Source of the DNA: Marivita sp051251565
GTDB lineage: Bacteria; Pseudomonadota; Alphaproteobacteria; Rhodobacterales; Rhodobacteraceae
Assembly (NCBI RefSeq): GCF_051251565.1
Contig: NZ_JBPOFB010000008.1
Span: 62,001-126,000, forward strand
DNA: 64,000 nucleotides
Direction: 5' to 3'
Part shown: positions 1 to 8,799 of the stretch, piece by piece
How the letters are laid out: each line of letters opens with the position of its first letter
How positions within the stretch are numbered: position 1 is the stretch's first letter
The notes under the pieces: generated by a model
Databases searched by the model: none
Told to the model about the DNA's origin: nothing
Seen by the model: the letters and a program-made list of their open reading frames with translations, nothing else
Program-made: the position numbers and the translations under genes

Positions 1-390
1 CTTCGCCTGACGCTTGGAATTGGATTGCATCCAGAACCGCATTTGTTCGTACCAGCGCACCAATTTCATGCCGGGAAAGCTGTCGTAGACATCGTTATTT
101 TCGCCGTGCACGAAATCCATGAACGCCTGAAGGTCCGGCGTGCTCCACCAACCTTCGAGATAGGCATCGCTGAACCCAAGATCGCCGTCGCGGATCAACC
201 GCGCAAATAGGTCTGTGTTGTGCACATGCACCTCGGCCACCGCCCCCGGCTCTGTTCCTTCAGCCCGGAAATGACGTCCGTCAGGGAGAACAAAATCAAC
301 CCGTCCTTTCCGTAACTTATCTGCCATCGTAAAGACCTGCGCAAAGTAACGCGGAAGATCAGGTTGGTTTTCGGTCGATGTCAGGATCAT
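1..390 (-). CDS. Cyclopropane-fatty-acyl-phospholipid synthase, N-terminal part (cut by window edge)
   Basis: The reading frame starts at the ATG at 390 and runs off the left edge, giving 130 codons. The visible part begins MILTSTENQPDLPRYFAQVF and contains the family's N-terminal region: a short beta segment (DFVLPDGRHFRAEG), the DGDLGFSDAYLEGWW stretch, and a dense aromatic region. CFA synthases transfer a methylene group from S-adenosylmethionine to unsaturated phospholipid acyl chains at the inner membrane. The methyltransferase domain lies outside the window, so the catalytic residues cannot be checked. It is codirectional with the photolyase gene upstream of it. The assignment rests on the N-terminal domain only. 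Confidence 0.75.
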   Translation of the reverse strand, partial: MILTSTENQPDLPRYFAQVFTMADKLRKGRVDFVLPDGRHFRAEGTEPGAVAEVHVHNTDLFARLIRDGDLGFSDAYLEGWWSTPDLQAFMDFVHGENNDVYDSFPGMKLVRWYEQMRFWMQSNSKRQAK

Positions 391-555
391 GCAGGTTTTC
401 CGCTGTCTAAGTTTGGTGACACTACCCAGACCCGTGTCAGGCAGGCAAGTGTTACCCCAAGGTAGTCCCACCCCGCCAAAGGCAAGGCAAGATTGACGTT
501 AAGGTGCGGAATTCGTTCATTTTGCCGCCGTGCCACAATGGACACGGCCAACGCG

Positions 556-1971
556 TTAGAACGTCCTGTTCTGATAGGCGTCCAAGGCGCGTTTGCGGCC
601 CTCATCGGGCTGCACAATTGGGTCAGGATAGCTGTCTTTCGCGTCCATCGACCAGCTGCGCGGGATCGCATCGAAATAGGCAAGCGCGTCTTTGTGCGGG
701 CTGCCATATTCCTCTGCGAGCCAACGGCTGACATAGCCGCGGCCCTTGTCGAACTTATCCAGCTGCGACACCGGGTTGAACACGCGGAAATAGGGCGTCG
801 CATCCGGGCCAGAGCCCGCCGACCATTGCCACCCCATCGCGTTCGAGGCCGGATCCCAGTCGATCAAGCAGTCCTCAAACCACTTTTGCCCAATCCTCCA
901 GTGGCACATCAAATGCTTGGTCAGATAGCTGGCCACGATCATCCGCCCACGATTGTGCATGCGCCCTGTGACATACATCTCGCGCATGGCCGCGTCGACA
1001 AAACGTATGCCCGTGCGTCCCTGCATCCATGCCATCACCTCGGTGCTGCGGTCATCCTCGTTCCACGGAAAGGCCGACCAGCCTTCGCGCCAATTGTCAG
1101 TCAGAATGCGGGGCGTATGCCACATGAGGTGGTAGGCAAATTCGCGCCAGACCAATTCCTTGAGAAACGTCTCCGCCCCCGCCTTGCCGTCTTGCAGTGC
1201 GCGTTGCCCCGCGTGCCAGCATTGGGCCGGGCTGATCTCACCCAGAGCAAGGTTCTCTGACAAGTTCGACGTGCCATCCGTACCCGGCAGATCGCGTGTG
1301 CGGTCATACTCGGCCACCTTGGACGCCAGAAAGACCCCCAGCCGCGACTGAGCCGCCTGTTCACCCAACTGCACAAACGGGCGCACCACAGCGGCACCCC
1401 GGTTCATCGCCGCCCCCAGTTTCCAGTCGGACAGGGCTTCACTCTTTGGCCAAACGTCCGGTGCCGGCAGAGACGACGGCGCAGACAAAGGCGCTTGGAC
1501 CAAGCGTTCGCGCACCGATTTCCAGAACGGCGTGTAGACCTTGTAAAACTCACCTTGCTTGGTTTCAACACTCCACGGCTCAAACATCAGATGGCCGGCA
1601 AAGCTGTCCGCGACCACGCCCGCGTCTTTCAACGCGGCCTTCACATCCTTGTCCCGCGCGACAGACTCCGGGTCATAGGCGCGCTGCCAGAAAACAGCAC
1701 CAGCTCCCGTTTCGCGCACCAGCGCCGGGATCACCTCGCGCGCATCACCAGCGCGCAGGATCAAACGGCTGCCCTTGTCAGCCAGCGCATCCGCATACTG
1801 CTCAAGCCCCAGACCGTACCGCCATTTCGGCGCAGCGCCCAGACCATCAACCAAACCGTCCCGCACAAAGACCGGGATCACAGGACCACCGCGTTTCACC
1901 GCCGCATCCAATGCAGCGTGATCGCTGAGCCGTAAATCCCTGCGTATCCAGACCAATGTTGGATCTGCCAT
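556..1971 (-). CDS. phrB: Deoxyribodipyrimidine (CPD) photolyase
   Basis: This 471-residue protein has the normal length of a class I CPD photolyase, which repairs UV-induced pyrimidine dimers with blue light and FADH-. The N-terminal Rossmann domain opens MADPTLVWIRRDLRLSDHAAL, the antenna-binding fold. The C-terminal FAD domain shows DLPGTDGTSNLSENLALGEI, RFVDAAMREMYVTGRMHNR and the DWDPASNAMGWQWSAGSGPDA region typical of the family. It starts at the ATG at 1971. It lies in the same direction as the partial CFA synthase gene, an arrangement that would fit a light or UV stress context. A cryptochrome-type role cannot be excluded from sequence alone, but the fit to photolyase is good. Confidence 0.93.
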   Translation of the reverse strand: MADPTLVWIRRDLRLSDHAALDAAVKRGGPVIPVFVRDGLVDGLGAAPKWRYGLGLEQYADALADKGSRLILRAGDAREVIPALVRETGAGAVFWQRAYDPESVARDKDVKAALKDAGVVADSFAGHLMFEPWSVETKQGEFYKVYTPFWKSVRERLVQAPLSAPSSLPAPDVWPKSEALSDWKLGAAMNRGAAVVRPFVQLGEQAAQSRLGVFLASKVAEYDRTRDLPGTDGTSNLSENLALGEISPAQCWHAGQRALQDGKAGAETFLKELVWREFAYHLMWHTPRILTDNWREGWSAFPWNEDDRSTEVMAWMQGRTGIRFVDAAMREMYVTGRMHNRGRMIVASYLTKHLMCHWRIGQKWFEDCLIDWDPASNAMGWQWSAGSGPDATPYFRVFNPVSQLDKFDKGRGYVSRWLAEEYGSPHKDALAYFDAIPRSWSMDAKDSYPDPIVQPDEGRKRALDAYQNRTF

Positions 1972-2044
1972 GCCCTCACCCCTTTACATGCGTGTTGACC
2001 CGCGACCTAAGCGCAAAGCGTCAAAGGTCAAACAGCGGGTCTGT

Positions 2045-2097
2045 CTTCTCTGGTTCCAAAATATCCCGGGGGTTTGGGGGCTGGCCCCCAATCCGCC
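2045..2097 (-). repeat. Dispersed intergenic hairpin element, copy A
   Basis: Read on the minus strand directly after the aminotransferase stop, this holds a perfect hairpin GGGGGCCAGCCCCC. It is followed by a CCCCCGGG run and the core ATATTTTGGAACCAGAGAAG. The same order (G-rich hairpin, then ATATTTTT-GAACCAGA-AAG) recurs four more times in the window. Its place just past a stop codon suggests a role as a terminator or mRNA 3' end stabiliser; that is inference. Confidence 0.7.
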
Positions 2098-3297
2098 CTA
2101 AAGCACCGCGTCCAACGCTTCGATCACCTTGGTCACTTCGGCCTCTGAGGTGTAATGTACAAAACTCAGGCGCAGCACGCCCTTGTCCATATCCACCCCC
2201 ATCGCCTCAAGCGCACGCACCGCGTAAAAGTCGCCACCGCCGCACATCACACCCCGCGCTGCCAGCTCTGCCGCGACCGCCTCACCGGACCGGTTCAGGG
2301 CAAGCGCCACAGTGGGCGCGCGCACCGTCGCATCTGACGGCCCAATAAGGCGCACCGAATTGCGGTCCTTCACCGCATCCAGCAAGGGCTGCAACAGCCG
2401 CACCTCGTGATCACGCATCAGGTCGTGCACGCCCTGCGCCCCGACCCCGTGCTGCGCCCCGAGCGCGTCCATGTAATCGGCCATACCCGCACAGGCCGCA
2501 ACCTGCGCATGGTCCGGCCCCGCCGGGGTGAACCGCTTGTAAAGCGTGCCCGCGTTGAAATAATGCCCTTGGTTCGGCAACAGATTTCCCAAGGTCCGGC
2601 GCATCACCATGATGCCTTGATGCGGACCATAGGTTTTATAGCTGGAAAACAAGTAGATATCCGGCCCCATGTCGCCCACATTGGCAAAACCGTGCGGCGC
2701 ATAGCTGACCCCGTCCACGCAAACAAAAGCACCGGCGGCATGGCACAGCGCAGTGATCTCAAGAACCGGGTTGATGTCGCCCACCACGTTGGAACAATGC
2801 GGAAAACAGACCAGCCGGACATGTTCGTCCAGCAGGTTTTCCAGATCGTCGGTATCAAGATGGCCGGTCTCTGGGTCAACGCACCATTCGCGCACCTCGA
2901 TCCCCGCATCCGCCAGCCGCCGCCACGGGCCGGTATTGGCCTCGTGGTCCTGATTGGTAACGATGATCGCGTCACCGGGCGTCATGAATTGCCGAAATGC
3001 CTGCGCCAACACATATGTGTTCTGTGTCGTCGATGGCCCAAAGCTCAGCTCATCCGTCTCGACCCCAAGCAGCGCCGCCAACCGCGTGCGCGCCTCGTCC
3101 ATCTCTGCACCACCCAACCGGGACGCCTCATAGGGCGCATAGGGCTGAACCTTGCGTTCGGTGTAAAACCGCGTCAGCCGGTCGATCACTTGGGTGCAGG
3201 TATACGACCCGCCCGCATTTTCGAAAAACGCCTGCCCCTGCAAAGACGGCTGCGAAAACGCAGGAAACTGCGCACGAACGAAATCGATATCAAGCAT
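2098..3297 (-). CDS. Class V aminotransferase, cysteine desulfurase-like
   Basis: A PLP enzyme of 399 residues. The start at 3297 (MLDIDFVRAQFPAF) is chosen because GAGGATC precedes it; a longer frame upstream has no family-like sequence. Visible family features are FENAGGSYTC near the N-terminus, the PLP-phosphate region GPSTTQNTYVLAQA, the Asp-bearing strand AFVCVDGVSYAPHG, and the lysine that would form the aldimine in FSSYKTYGPHQG. The C-terminal domain ends in RLSFVHYTSEAEVTKVIEAL. It resembles the cysteine-desulfurase-like subfamily rather than IscS/SufS proper, and no suf or isc genes are near. The substrate is unknown. The neighbouring BCCT gene is codirectional and lies upstream. Confidence 0.8.
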   Translation of the reverse strand: MLDIDFVRAQFPAFSQPSLQGQAFFENAGGSYTCTQVIDRLTRFYTERKVQPYAPYEASRLGGAEMDEARTRLAALLGVETDELSFGPSTTQNTYVLAQAFRQFMTPGDAIIVTNQDHEANTGPWRRLADAGIEVREWCVDPETGHLDTDDLENLLDEHVRLVCFPHCSNVVGDINPVLEITALCHAAGAFVCVDGVSYAPHGFANVGDMGPDIYLFSSYKTYGPHQGIMVMRRTLGNLLPNQGHYFNAGTLYKRFTPAGPDHAQVAACAGMADYMDALGAQHGVGAQGVHDLMRDHEVRLLQPLLDAVKDRNSVRLIGPSDATVRAPTVALALNRSGEAVAAELAARGVMCGGGDFYAVRALEAMGVDMDKGVLRLSFVHYTSEAEVTKVIEALDAVL

Positions 3298-3370
3298 GGT
3301 GATCCTCTGACTGTATAACACCACATGACCGCGCAGGATGAGGGCGGTCAAGCGGATGTCCAAAACGACA

Positions 3371-3400
3371 GCGCCCCGACCAATCACTTGGCCGGAGCGC
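3371..3400 (-). terminator. Hairpin after the BCCT transporter gene
   Basis: On the minus strand, 13-base arms GCGCTCCGGCCAA and TTGGTCGGGGCGC pair across a GTGA loop with a few G-U pairs. They are followed by TGTCGTTTTGG. The hairpin begins 22 bases past the BCCT stop codon, a good position for a factor-independent terminator, although the T tract is weak. Confidence 0.6.
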
Positions 3401-3422
3401 GTCTTGCCTTATGTGCCTCAGA

Positions 3423-5117
3423 TCACTCTGCCGGGTTGCTCGCCGCGTGTGCCTCGGCCTGCGCCGATGTCGCCACGATGCCCTGCTTTTCCCGGCGACT
3501 GTCGCGCCAGATCGCCTTGAGCACGGAAACACCCATCAACGCCATAACCACCGAAAACGGCAGCGCGCCAATGACCATTGCCGTTTGAATCGCACTCAGG
3601 CCACCGGCCATGATCAGACCCCCAACAACCAGCGCCAGCGCCGCACCCCAAAAGAGGATGTGAGGCCGCGCTTTCGGGCCTTCATCCCCAGCAGCATTGA
3701 TCGTGTTGATGATCAAAACAGCCGAATCCGCCGAGGTCACCAGATAGGTGAGCAGCAAGATCACGACGATCACCGACATGATCCAGGCAAGGTTTTCCGA
3801 CAGCATGAACGCTAGCATCGCAAAAAGCTGATCCGACTGGCCCGCGCCGACGATTGCGCCGTTTGCGCCGCCGTTCAGTTCAAGGTCAATCGCTGTACCG
3901 CCCACGATGGCAAACCAGACAAAGCACATGAACGCCGGGATGACGATGGCCCCCAACACGTATTCCCGGACCGTCCGGCCCTTGGAAATCCGCGCCAGAA
4001 ACACGCCGACGAACGGCGCAAACGCAATCCACCACGCCCAGTAGAAAATGGTCCAGCCGCCCTGCCAGCCAGACAGGCTTGACGCGACAGAACCTTCAAC
4101 ACCGTCACTGTTCCAGACCGTCAGGATGTTGCCGGGGATCGAGAGCAGGTAATCCCAAATGCCCAGAACCAAAGCCTGCAAACCAAAGAAGGTCGAGCCA
4201 AAGATCAGGAAGAAGGCGAGTATGAAAAAGCTGAGTCCCATATTGATGTTGGACAACCATTTGATGCCCTTCCCGACACCCGAAAGCGCCGACAGCGTGG
4301 ACGCCCCCATGATGATGGCAAGGGCAACGATGATCGCCATGCCGGACATTTTCTGTCCGCCGTCCTCGGTTGCCACGTAAAGCCAATCACCAAAGCCAAT
4401 CCGTGACAGGCCCGAGACAAACTGCTCAACCCCAAAGCCGAGGGTTTGCGCAACCCCCAGAACGGTCGCCACAACCGCCACCACATCAACGACATGACCG
4501 GTTGTGCCGGACAGAGATTTGCCAAAGATCGGAACCAATGCCGACCGAATGGTCAATGGAAGGTCCCGTCGATACGAGAAATACGCAAGCGACAGCCCGA
4601 CAATCGCATAGGCCGCCCATGCGGCAAGGCCCCAATGGGTAAACGACCAGACATAGGCTTGCCGCACGTTGTCCGCGCTGCTGCCTTCGGTCAATCCCTG
4701 GATCGTGCTCGGGTTTGTGGCCCAGTGATAAAGCGGTTCAGCCGTGGCAAAGGTCAACATGCCAATGCCGATCCCAGCCCCGAACATCATCGAAAACCAA
4801 GAGAAATTTGAAAATTCCGGCACATCGTCATGATGCCCAAGCTTCAACCGCCCGGATGCCGGAAGGACCGCCAAGATCAGGCACACCCCCACGAAAAACG
4901 CCATCACATAGACGTACCAGTAATTGAAGGTCGCAAGGATCACGCTGTTGATGTTCGACAGAACCGATCCGGCCTGCGACGGGAACGCAACCGCCCAGAG
5001 GATCAACGCGCCAACCAGCATTTTGCCTGTGATCGTGACGAGTTTTGCAAACCCTTTATAAAATCCTTCATCCGCCGTTTTTATCGGCAAATCCATCAGG
5101 GGTGGTTTCAATGCCAT
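3423..5117 (-). CDS. BCCT-family transporter (betaine/choline/carnitine type; possible DMSP uptake)
   Basis: An integral membrane protein of 564 residues with about twelve hydrophobic segments, the normal size for BCCT carriers. The glycine-rich fourth segment region GAGIGIGMLTFATAEPLYHW is the family signature, and the aromatic substrate box WTIFYWAWWIAFAPFVGVFLARIS follows at mid-length. These carriers import quaternary ammonium or tertiary sulfonium compatible solutes with Na+ or H+. Lying just beyond acuI and dmdA on the same strand, it is a good candidate for DMSP uptake, but the substrate is inferred from context. A terminator separates it from acuI, so it probably has its own AT-rich promoter at 5120-5245. 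Confidence 0.88.
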   Translation of the reverse strand: MALKPPLMDLPIKTADEGFYKGFAKLVTITGKMLVGALILWAVAFPSQAGSVLSNINSVILATFNYWYVYVMAFFVGVCLILAVLPASGRLKLGHHDDVPEFSNFSWFSMMFGAGIGIGMLTFATAEPLYHWATNPSTIQGLTEGSSADNVRQAYVWSFTHWGLAAWAAYAIVGLSLAYFSYRRDLPLTIRSALVPIFGKSLSGTTGHVVDVVAVVATVLGVAQTLGFGVEQFVSGLSRIGFGDWLYVATEDGGQKMSGMAIIVALAIIMGASTLSALSGVGKGIKWLSNINMGLSFFILAFFLIFGSTFFGLQALVLGIWDYLLSIPGNILTVWNSDGVEGSVASSLSGWQGGWTIFYWAWWIAFAPFVGVFLARISKGRTVREYVLGAIVIPAFMCFVWFAIVGGTAIDLELNGGANGAIVGAGQSDQLFAMLAFMLSENLAWIMSVIVVILLLTYLVTSADSAVLIINTINAAGDEGPKARPHILFWGAALALVVGGLIMAGGLSAIQTAMVIGALPFSVVMALMGVSVLKAIWRDSRREKQGIVATSAQAEAHAASNPAE

Positions 5118-5247
5118 TATGTGTCCCTCTCAATTTATTGACTATCAAGACAGGCACCGTAACACGAATTGGTCATAAAGGTCACGAGGTCGCACCGAAG
5201 AAAAGAATAATTACCTTTATTTTCAGTTATTTATCAATAAATTAAAG

Positions 5248-5274
5248 GGCTGAGGCAGCCAATCCGCCTCAGCC
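5248..5274 (-). terminator. Factor-independent terminator of acuI
   Basis: On the minus strand GGCTGAGGC and GCCTCAGCC form a perfect nine-pair stem around a nine-base loop and are followed by CTTTAATTTATT. The hairpin starts 24 bases beyond the acuI stop codon. It separates acuI from the BCCT gene. Confidence 0.85.
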
Positions 5275-5297
5275 TTTGGTATGGAAAAACCGTGTGA

Positions 5298-6290
5298 TCA
5301 GCCCGCGGACACGTCCACGACAACGCGTCCCTTGACCTGACCCTTGAGGATATCCGCCCCCAATCTCGGCAAATCCGCCAAGGTTGCGGGTGTCACCATC
5401 GCATCGAGCTTGTCCATTGGCAGATCCTTGGCAATGCGCTGCCAGGCCCGGACACGGTTGTCATAAGGTTGCATCACGCTGTCGATCCCGAGCAGGTTCA
5501 CACCGCGCAACAGGAACGGGATCACCGTCGCGGGCAGGTTTGCTCCACCGGCCAGACCTACCGCCGCAACGGATGCGCCATATTGCATCTGCCCCAAAAG
5601 CCGGGCCAGCATCGCGCCGCCCACCGCATCGACACAGCCGCCCCATGTTTCGCCTTCCAACGGGCGCTTGACGGTCTCGTTGATCTCGTCGCGTGCCACG
5701 ATCTGGGTCGCACCCAGCGATGTCAGATACTCTGCCTGCTCGGGGCGCCCCGTGACAGCAGCCACCTGATGGCCAAGATTGCCAAGGATCGCGGTTGCAA
5801 CCGATCCAACACCGCCCGCAGCCCCGGTCACCAGAACAGGACCATCCTTGATTCCGTGATCTTCAAGCGCCATCACAGCAAGCATCGCGGTAAAGCCCGC
5901 CGTGCCCACAGCCATCGCCTGACGCGTGTCCAGACCCGCGGGCAGCGGCACAAGCCAATCCGCCTTGACGCGCGCTTTCTGGCCGTACCCGCCCCAATGC
6001 GCCTCGCCAACGCGCCAACCGGTCAGCACCACTTTGTCGCCAGGTTTGTAGCGCGCATCGTCGGATGCCTCGACCGTTCCGGCAAAATCGATGCCCGGCA
6101 CATGCGGATAGTTTCGCACCAAACCGCCACCCGGCCCGATGCACAGACCGTCTTTGTAATTTACGGTCGAATATTCAACCGCAACCGTCACTTCACCTGC
6201 GGGCAGATCCGCCAGTTCCAGCGTTTCTACGGCCGCGGATGTCTTGCCGGTCTCTTCGTCCTTGCGGACCACCAATGCGTGAAATCCCAT
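5298..6290 (-). CDS. acuI: Acryloyl-CoA reductase (NADPH), AcuI/YhdH family
   Basis: A 330-residue medium-chain dehydrogenase/reductase that reduces acryloyl-CoA to propionyl-CoA and so detoxifies acrylate from DMSP. The N-terminal GroES-like domain contains YSTVNYKDGLCIGPGGGLVR and NYPHVPGIDFAGTV, characteristic of YhdH/AcuI. The Rossmann motif VLVTGAAGGVGSVA is at about residue 150. There is no zinc-binding cysteine set, as expected. The ATG at 6290 has GGAG ten bases upstream. It lies 99 bases downstream of dmdA on the same strand, the dmdA-acuI order well known in roseobacters, which supports the DMSP role. The intervening gap carries element copy B. Confidence 0.93.
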   Translation of the reverse strand: MGFHALVVRKDEETGKTSAAVETLELADLPAGEVTVAVEYSTVNYKDGLCIGPGGGLVRNYPHVPGIDFAGTVEASDDARYKPGDKVVLTGWRVGEAHWGGYGQKARVKADWLVPLPAGLDTRQAMAVGTAGFTAMLAVMALEDHGIKDGPVLVTGAAGGVGSVATAILGNLGHQVAAVTGRPEQAEYLTSLGATQIVARDEINETVKRPLEGETWGGCVDAVGGAMLARLLGQMQYGASVAAVGLAGGANLPATVIPFLLRGVNLLGIDSVMQPYDNRVRAWQRIAKDLPMDKLDAMVTPATLADLPRLGADILKGQVKGRVVVDVSAG

Positions 6291-6320
6291 CGATCGTCTC
6301 CTTTTCCTGTCGGTTTACAA

Positions 6321-6380
6321 CTTCTCTGGTTCAAAAATATCTCGGGGAGTACGAGGGGCTGGCCCCTCGCTCCCGAACTC
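6321..6380 (-). repeat. Dispersed intergenic hairpin element, copy B
   Basis: On the minus strand the region directly after the dmdA stop has GAGGGGCCAGCCCCTC, a perfect hairpin, then TCCCCGAGATATTTTTGAACCAGAGAAG (given here only as a position guide to its core ATATTTTTGAACCAGA). It matches copies A, C and E closely. It sits between dmdA and acuI, so it may shape the relative amounts of the two messages. Confidence 0.75.
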
Positions 6381-6389
6381 TCAAACCGC

Positions 6390-7493
6390 TCACACCCAGA
6401 ACGTCTGCCAGACCTGCGCAGCGCGCACTTCCCCGGGCAAAACGACGTCCAGGTCGGTGCCTTCTTCCCAATGAGTCATGCGCACCATGCCAATGGCGAC
6501 GTTGGTGCCGAAATCTGGCGAATAGGCTGCACTTGTCACCTGCCCCACTTGCGTGTCGCCTGACATCAGCGGCCAAGGCCGGTCACAAGACGGCACACGG
6601 TCCCCGTGGATTTCGATCGCCCGGATTTGCCGGATCGGCCCTTCCTGGGCCACACGCAGCAGCGCGTCCCGACCCACACAACCAATCGCCGTCTGGGTGT
6701 TGCAGAACTTGCCCAAGCCACATTCATGCGGCGTGTTGTCGTCGGTCATGTCATTGCCAAAGCTCAGCAATCCACCCTCGATCCGCTCGATCAGGTTGGG
6801 ACAGCCCGCGTGCACATCCAGATCCTTCCCGGCTTCCATCAACGCATTCCAAAGCGGCATACCAAGATCACTGCCGTCCACGTAAATCTCAAACCCGCCT
6901 TGCCGCGAATAGCCTGACCGCGCCACGGCCAGTGACCGGCCCTGAAAATCGAGCATCTTGTAACGGAAGAACCGAATGTCGCGCACCGCGTCACCGAACA
7001 CGCGCGCCATCAGATCGTCGGCCTTGGGGCCCTGCACCGCCAGCGGCGACACGTCAGGTTCATCCACCAACACATCAAGCCGGAACCCATAGGCCAGCCC
7101 TTTGACCCAATACAGCAGATCGCTGTCGGCAATGGAAATCCACCACCGGTCCTCGGCCAGCTTGACCGCCACCGGATCATTCAGCATGCCGCCCGTCTCA
7201 TCGACGATGGGGACATAGTAACACTGCCCCGGCAGCATCGACCGCAAATCGCGCGGCGTGAGCATCTGCATCAATCTGCTGGCATCGGGGCCACGCAGTT
7301 CGACCTGACGCTCGCAGGCCACATCCCAGACTTGCACCGCATCCTTAAGATGCCGGTAATCCTCTTCGACCGACCGGAACACCGTCGGCAAAAGCATATG
7401 ATTGTAGACCGTAAAGGCCTTCACCCCGGCGGCTTCGACGCCATCAGAAAATGGGGTTCGCCGCAACCGGCGGGACGGAGAGATCAGAGCCAT
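6390..7493 (-). CDS. dmdA: Dimethylsulfoniopropionate demethylase
   Basis: A 367-residue protein of the GcvT/aminomethyltransferase fold that moves a methyl group from DMSP to tetrahydrofolate, giving methylmercaptopropionate. The start at 7493 (MALISPSRRLRRTPFSDGVE) is preceded by AAGGT and matches the usual DmdA N-terminus; a longer frame begins six codons upstream. Characteristic stretches are FTVYNHMLLPTVF, VWDVACERQVELRGPDA and the C-terminal GKFCNTQTAIGCVGRDAL. Plain GcvT proteins lack the SRRLRRTP N-terminus and are not usually next to acuI, so both sequence and context point to DmdA. It is the first gene of a dmdA-acuI unit. Confidence 0.92.
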   Translation of the reverse strand: MALISPSRRLRRTPFSDGVEAAGVKAFTVYNHMLLPTVFRSVEEDYRHLKDAVQVWDVACERQVELRGPDASRLMQMLTPRDLRSMLPGQCYYVPIVDETGGMLNDPVAVKLAEDRWWISIADSDLLYWVKGLAYGFRLDVLVDEPDVSPLAVQGPKADDLMARVFGDAVRDIRFFRYKMLDFQGRSLAVARSGYSRQGGFEIYVDGSDLGMPLWNALMEAGKDLDVHAGCPNLIERIEGGLLSFGNDMTDDNTPHECGLGKFCNTQTAIGCVGRDALLRVAQEGPIRQIRAIEIHGDRVPSCDRPWPLMSGDTQVGQVTSAAYSPDFGTNVAIGMVRMTHWEEGTDLDVVLPGEVRAAQVWQTFWV

Positions 7494-7573
7494 GCGTGTT
7501 ACCTTATGCACAACAAATGGGATGGCGGGCGGGGCGACGCACCTGCGCGAGCGCCAAACGACAGCCGACGGAG

Positions 7574-8092
7574 TTAGAACCAGGGGCCCTCTTCGGGCAT
7601 GATGAAAAGGTCAGTGACAGGGGCTTTCGCGCCTGCTGCCGTCAGCATCGCGTGGATTTGTCCGCGATGGTGGGTCTGGTGGTTGAAGAAATGCGTGATG
7701 CACAGATCAAGCGGCTTGGTCACCTCTTGGCCCAACGCGTTCGAATACCACGTCAAGTTTCCCTTCATGTCGACCGCGTGCAACCCGTCCGTCCACCTGA
7801 GGATACGGGCGTCCATCTTGAACCGCTCTCCCGACCAGACAGCCGGTGTCGGGGTAAACTCTGCATGCTGCGACGCGTCCACATCCGGACCCGCCCCCCC
7901 GTCAAAGCGCGACATCCAAAGGGTGTCGCCCCACAACAGGTGGTTCGCGGTCTTCATGAGCGAGCCGAAAAACGCCTTACGGTTTTTGCGCAGTTCGGCC
8001 TCCGGCAAGCTTTCAAACGCTGCGCGCACTTGCTTGTTCTGCCAGGCATTGTACCGCGCCATCGTCACGCAATATTCCGGGAAGACCCGCAT
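7574..8092 (-). CDS. DinB-family protein
   Basis: A 172-residue four-helix protein of the DinB/YfiT type. The metal-binding histidines are visible as TANHLLWGDTLW near residue 49 and FFNHQTHHRGQIHAML near residue 135; the HxxxH pattern is the family signature. Biochemical roles in the family vary (thiol transferases, damage-inducible proteins), so no reaction is assigned. It starts one base beyond the stop codon of the DUF1326 gene and is the last gene of a three-gene unit. The final residues run EEGPWF. Confidence 0.85.
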   Translation of the reverse strand: MRVFPEYCVTMARYNAWQNKQVRAAFESLPEAELRKNRKAFFGSLMKTANHLLWGDTLWMSRFDGGAGPDVDASQHAEFTPTPAVWSGERFKMDARILRWTDGLHAVDMKGNLTWYSNALGQEVTKPLDLCITHFFNHQTHHRGQIHAMLTAAGAKAPVTDLFIMPEEGPWF

Positions 8093-8093
8093 C

Positions 8094-8798
8094 TTACTTG
8101 GGCCCCGACCAGTCGATCGGGCAAATCTCGGCGGATTTACCCCCGAAATCCCAGATGCGCCCGTAATCGCGCACCTTGGATTTCACGCCGCGGGCCGCGA
8201 TGATGTCCGGCCCCATCCAATACTTGGAATTGGTGATCATCACCGGATGATCGGGATCGCCGCCGTCGATCATCTCGATCTCGCCCTGGATCTTGCGCCC
8301 GATATAAAGCCCCCGCTTTTTGCCGTCGCGCACGATCTCGACCTTTTCGCGCTCGGCGCCCACGATGTCGCTCACCAGCATGGTGAACAGGCCCGTGGTG
8401 CCACCGGCTGCTCCGCTGAAAATTTGCAGAATGCCGTTGTAAGCCTTGCCGCTGGCGCGCTCGTCCACATAGGCAGCGACTTTCCAACCGCCTTCGGCCA
8501 TGCGACCGGGGATTTCGACCATCAGACCGACATTCAGGCCCGACAGGTCTTCGCCCTCGTAATGGCCCTCATCAATCGCAATCGCCATCCACGCATAGCA
8601 ATGCCCCTCGGTTGGGGGATGTGCGCCAAGGCTGACCACGCAGGGGCAAAACAAAGCGCAGGAGCAATTCAGAAACAGCTCGCCCTTGATGGCCCAGTCG
8701 GTGGGCGTCATGCGCCGCCGCTTGGGATTGTCCATCCGCTGGTCGATCCGTTGGCTGACCGGCAACCGGTCTGCATCGGGGCGTGTCTTTACGGCCAT
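8094..8798 (-). CDS. DUF1326 domain protein
   Basis: A 234-residue soluble protein. The DUF1326 hallmark is the cysteine cluster GELFLNCSCALFCPC at about residues 39-53, which could bind metal or form disulfides. The body is a conserved beta-rich domain (GHCYAWMAIAIDEGHYEG, IFSGAAGGTTGLFTML). No enzymatic role is known to me. Its ATG follows the upstream stop codon by a single base, and a strong GGGAGGA ribosome site lies inside the end of the DUF2182 gene, so the two are translationally coupled. DUF1326 and DUF2182 genes are commonly paired, which suggests a shared function, perhaps in metal handling. Confidence 0.85.
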   Translation of the reverse strand: MAVKTRPDADRLPVSQRIDQRMDNPKRRRMTPTDWAIKGELFLNCSCALFCPCVVSLGAHPPTEGHCYAWMAIAIDEGHYEGEDLSGLNVGLMVEIPGRMAEGGWKVAAYVDERASGKAYNGILQIFSGAAGGTTGLFTMLVSDIVGAEREKVEIVRDGKKRGLYIGRKIQGEIEMIDGGDPDHPVMITNSKYWMGPDIIAARGVKSKVRDYGRIWDFGGKSAEICPIDWSGPK

Positions 8799-8799
8799 T

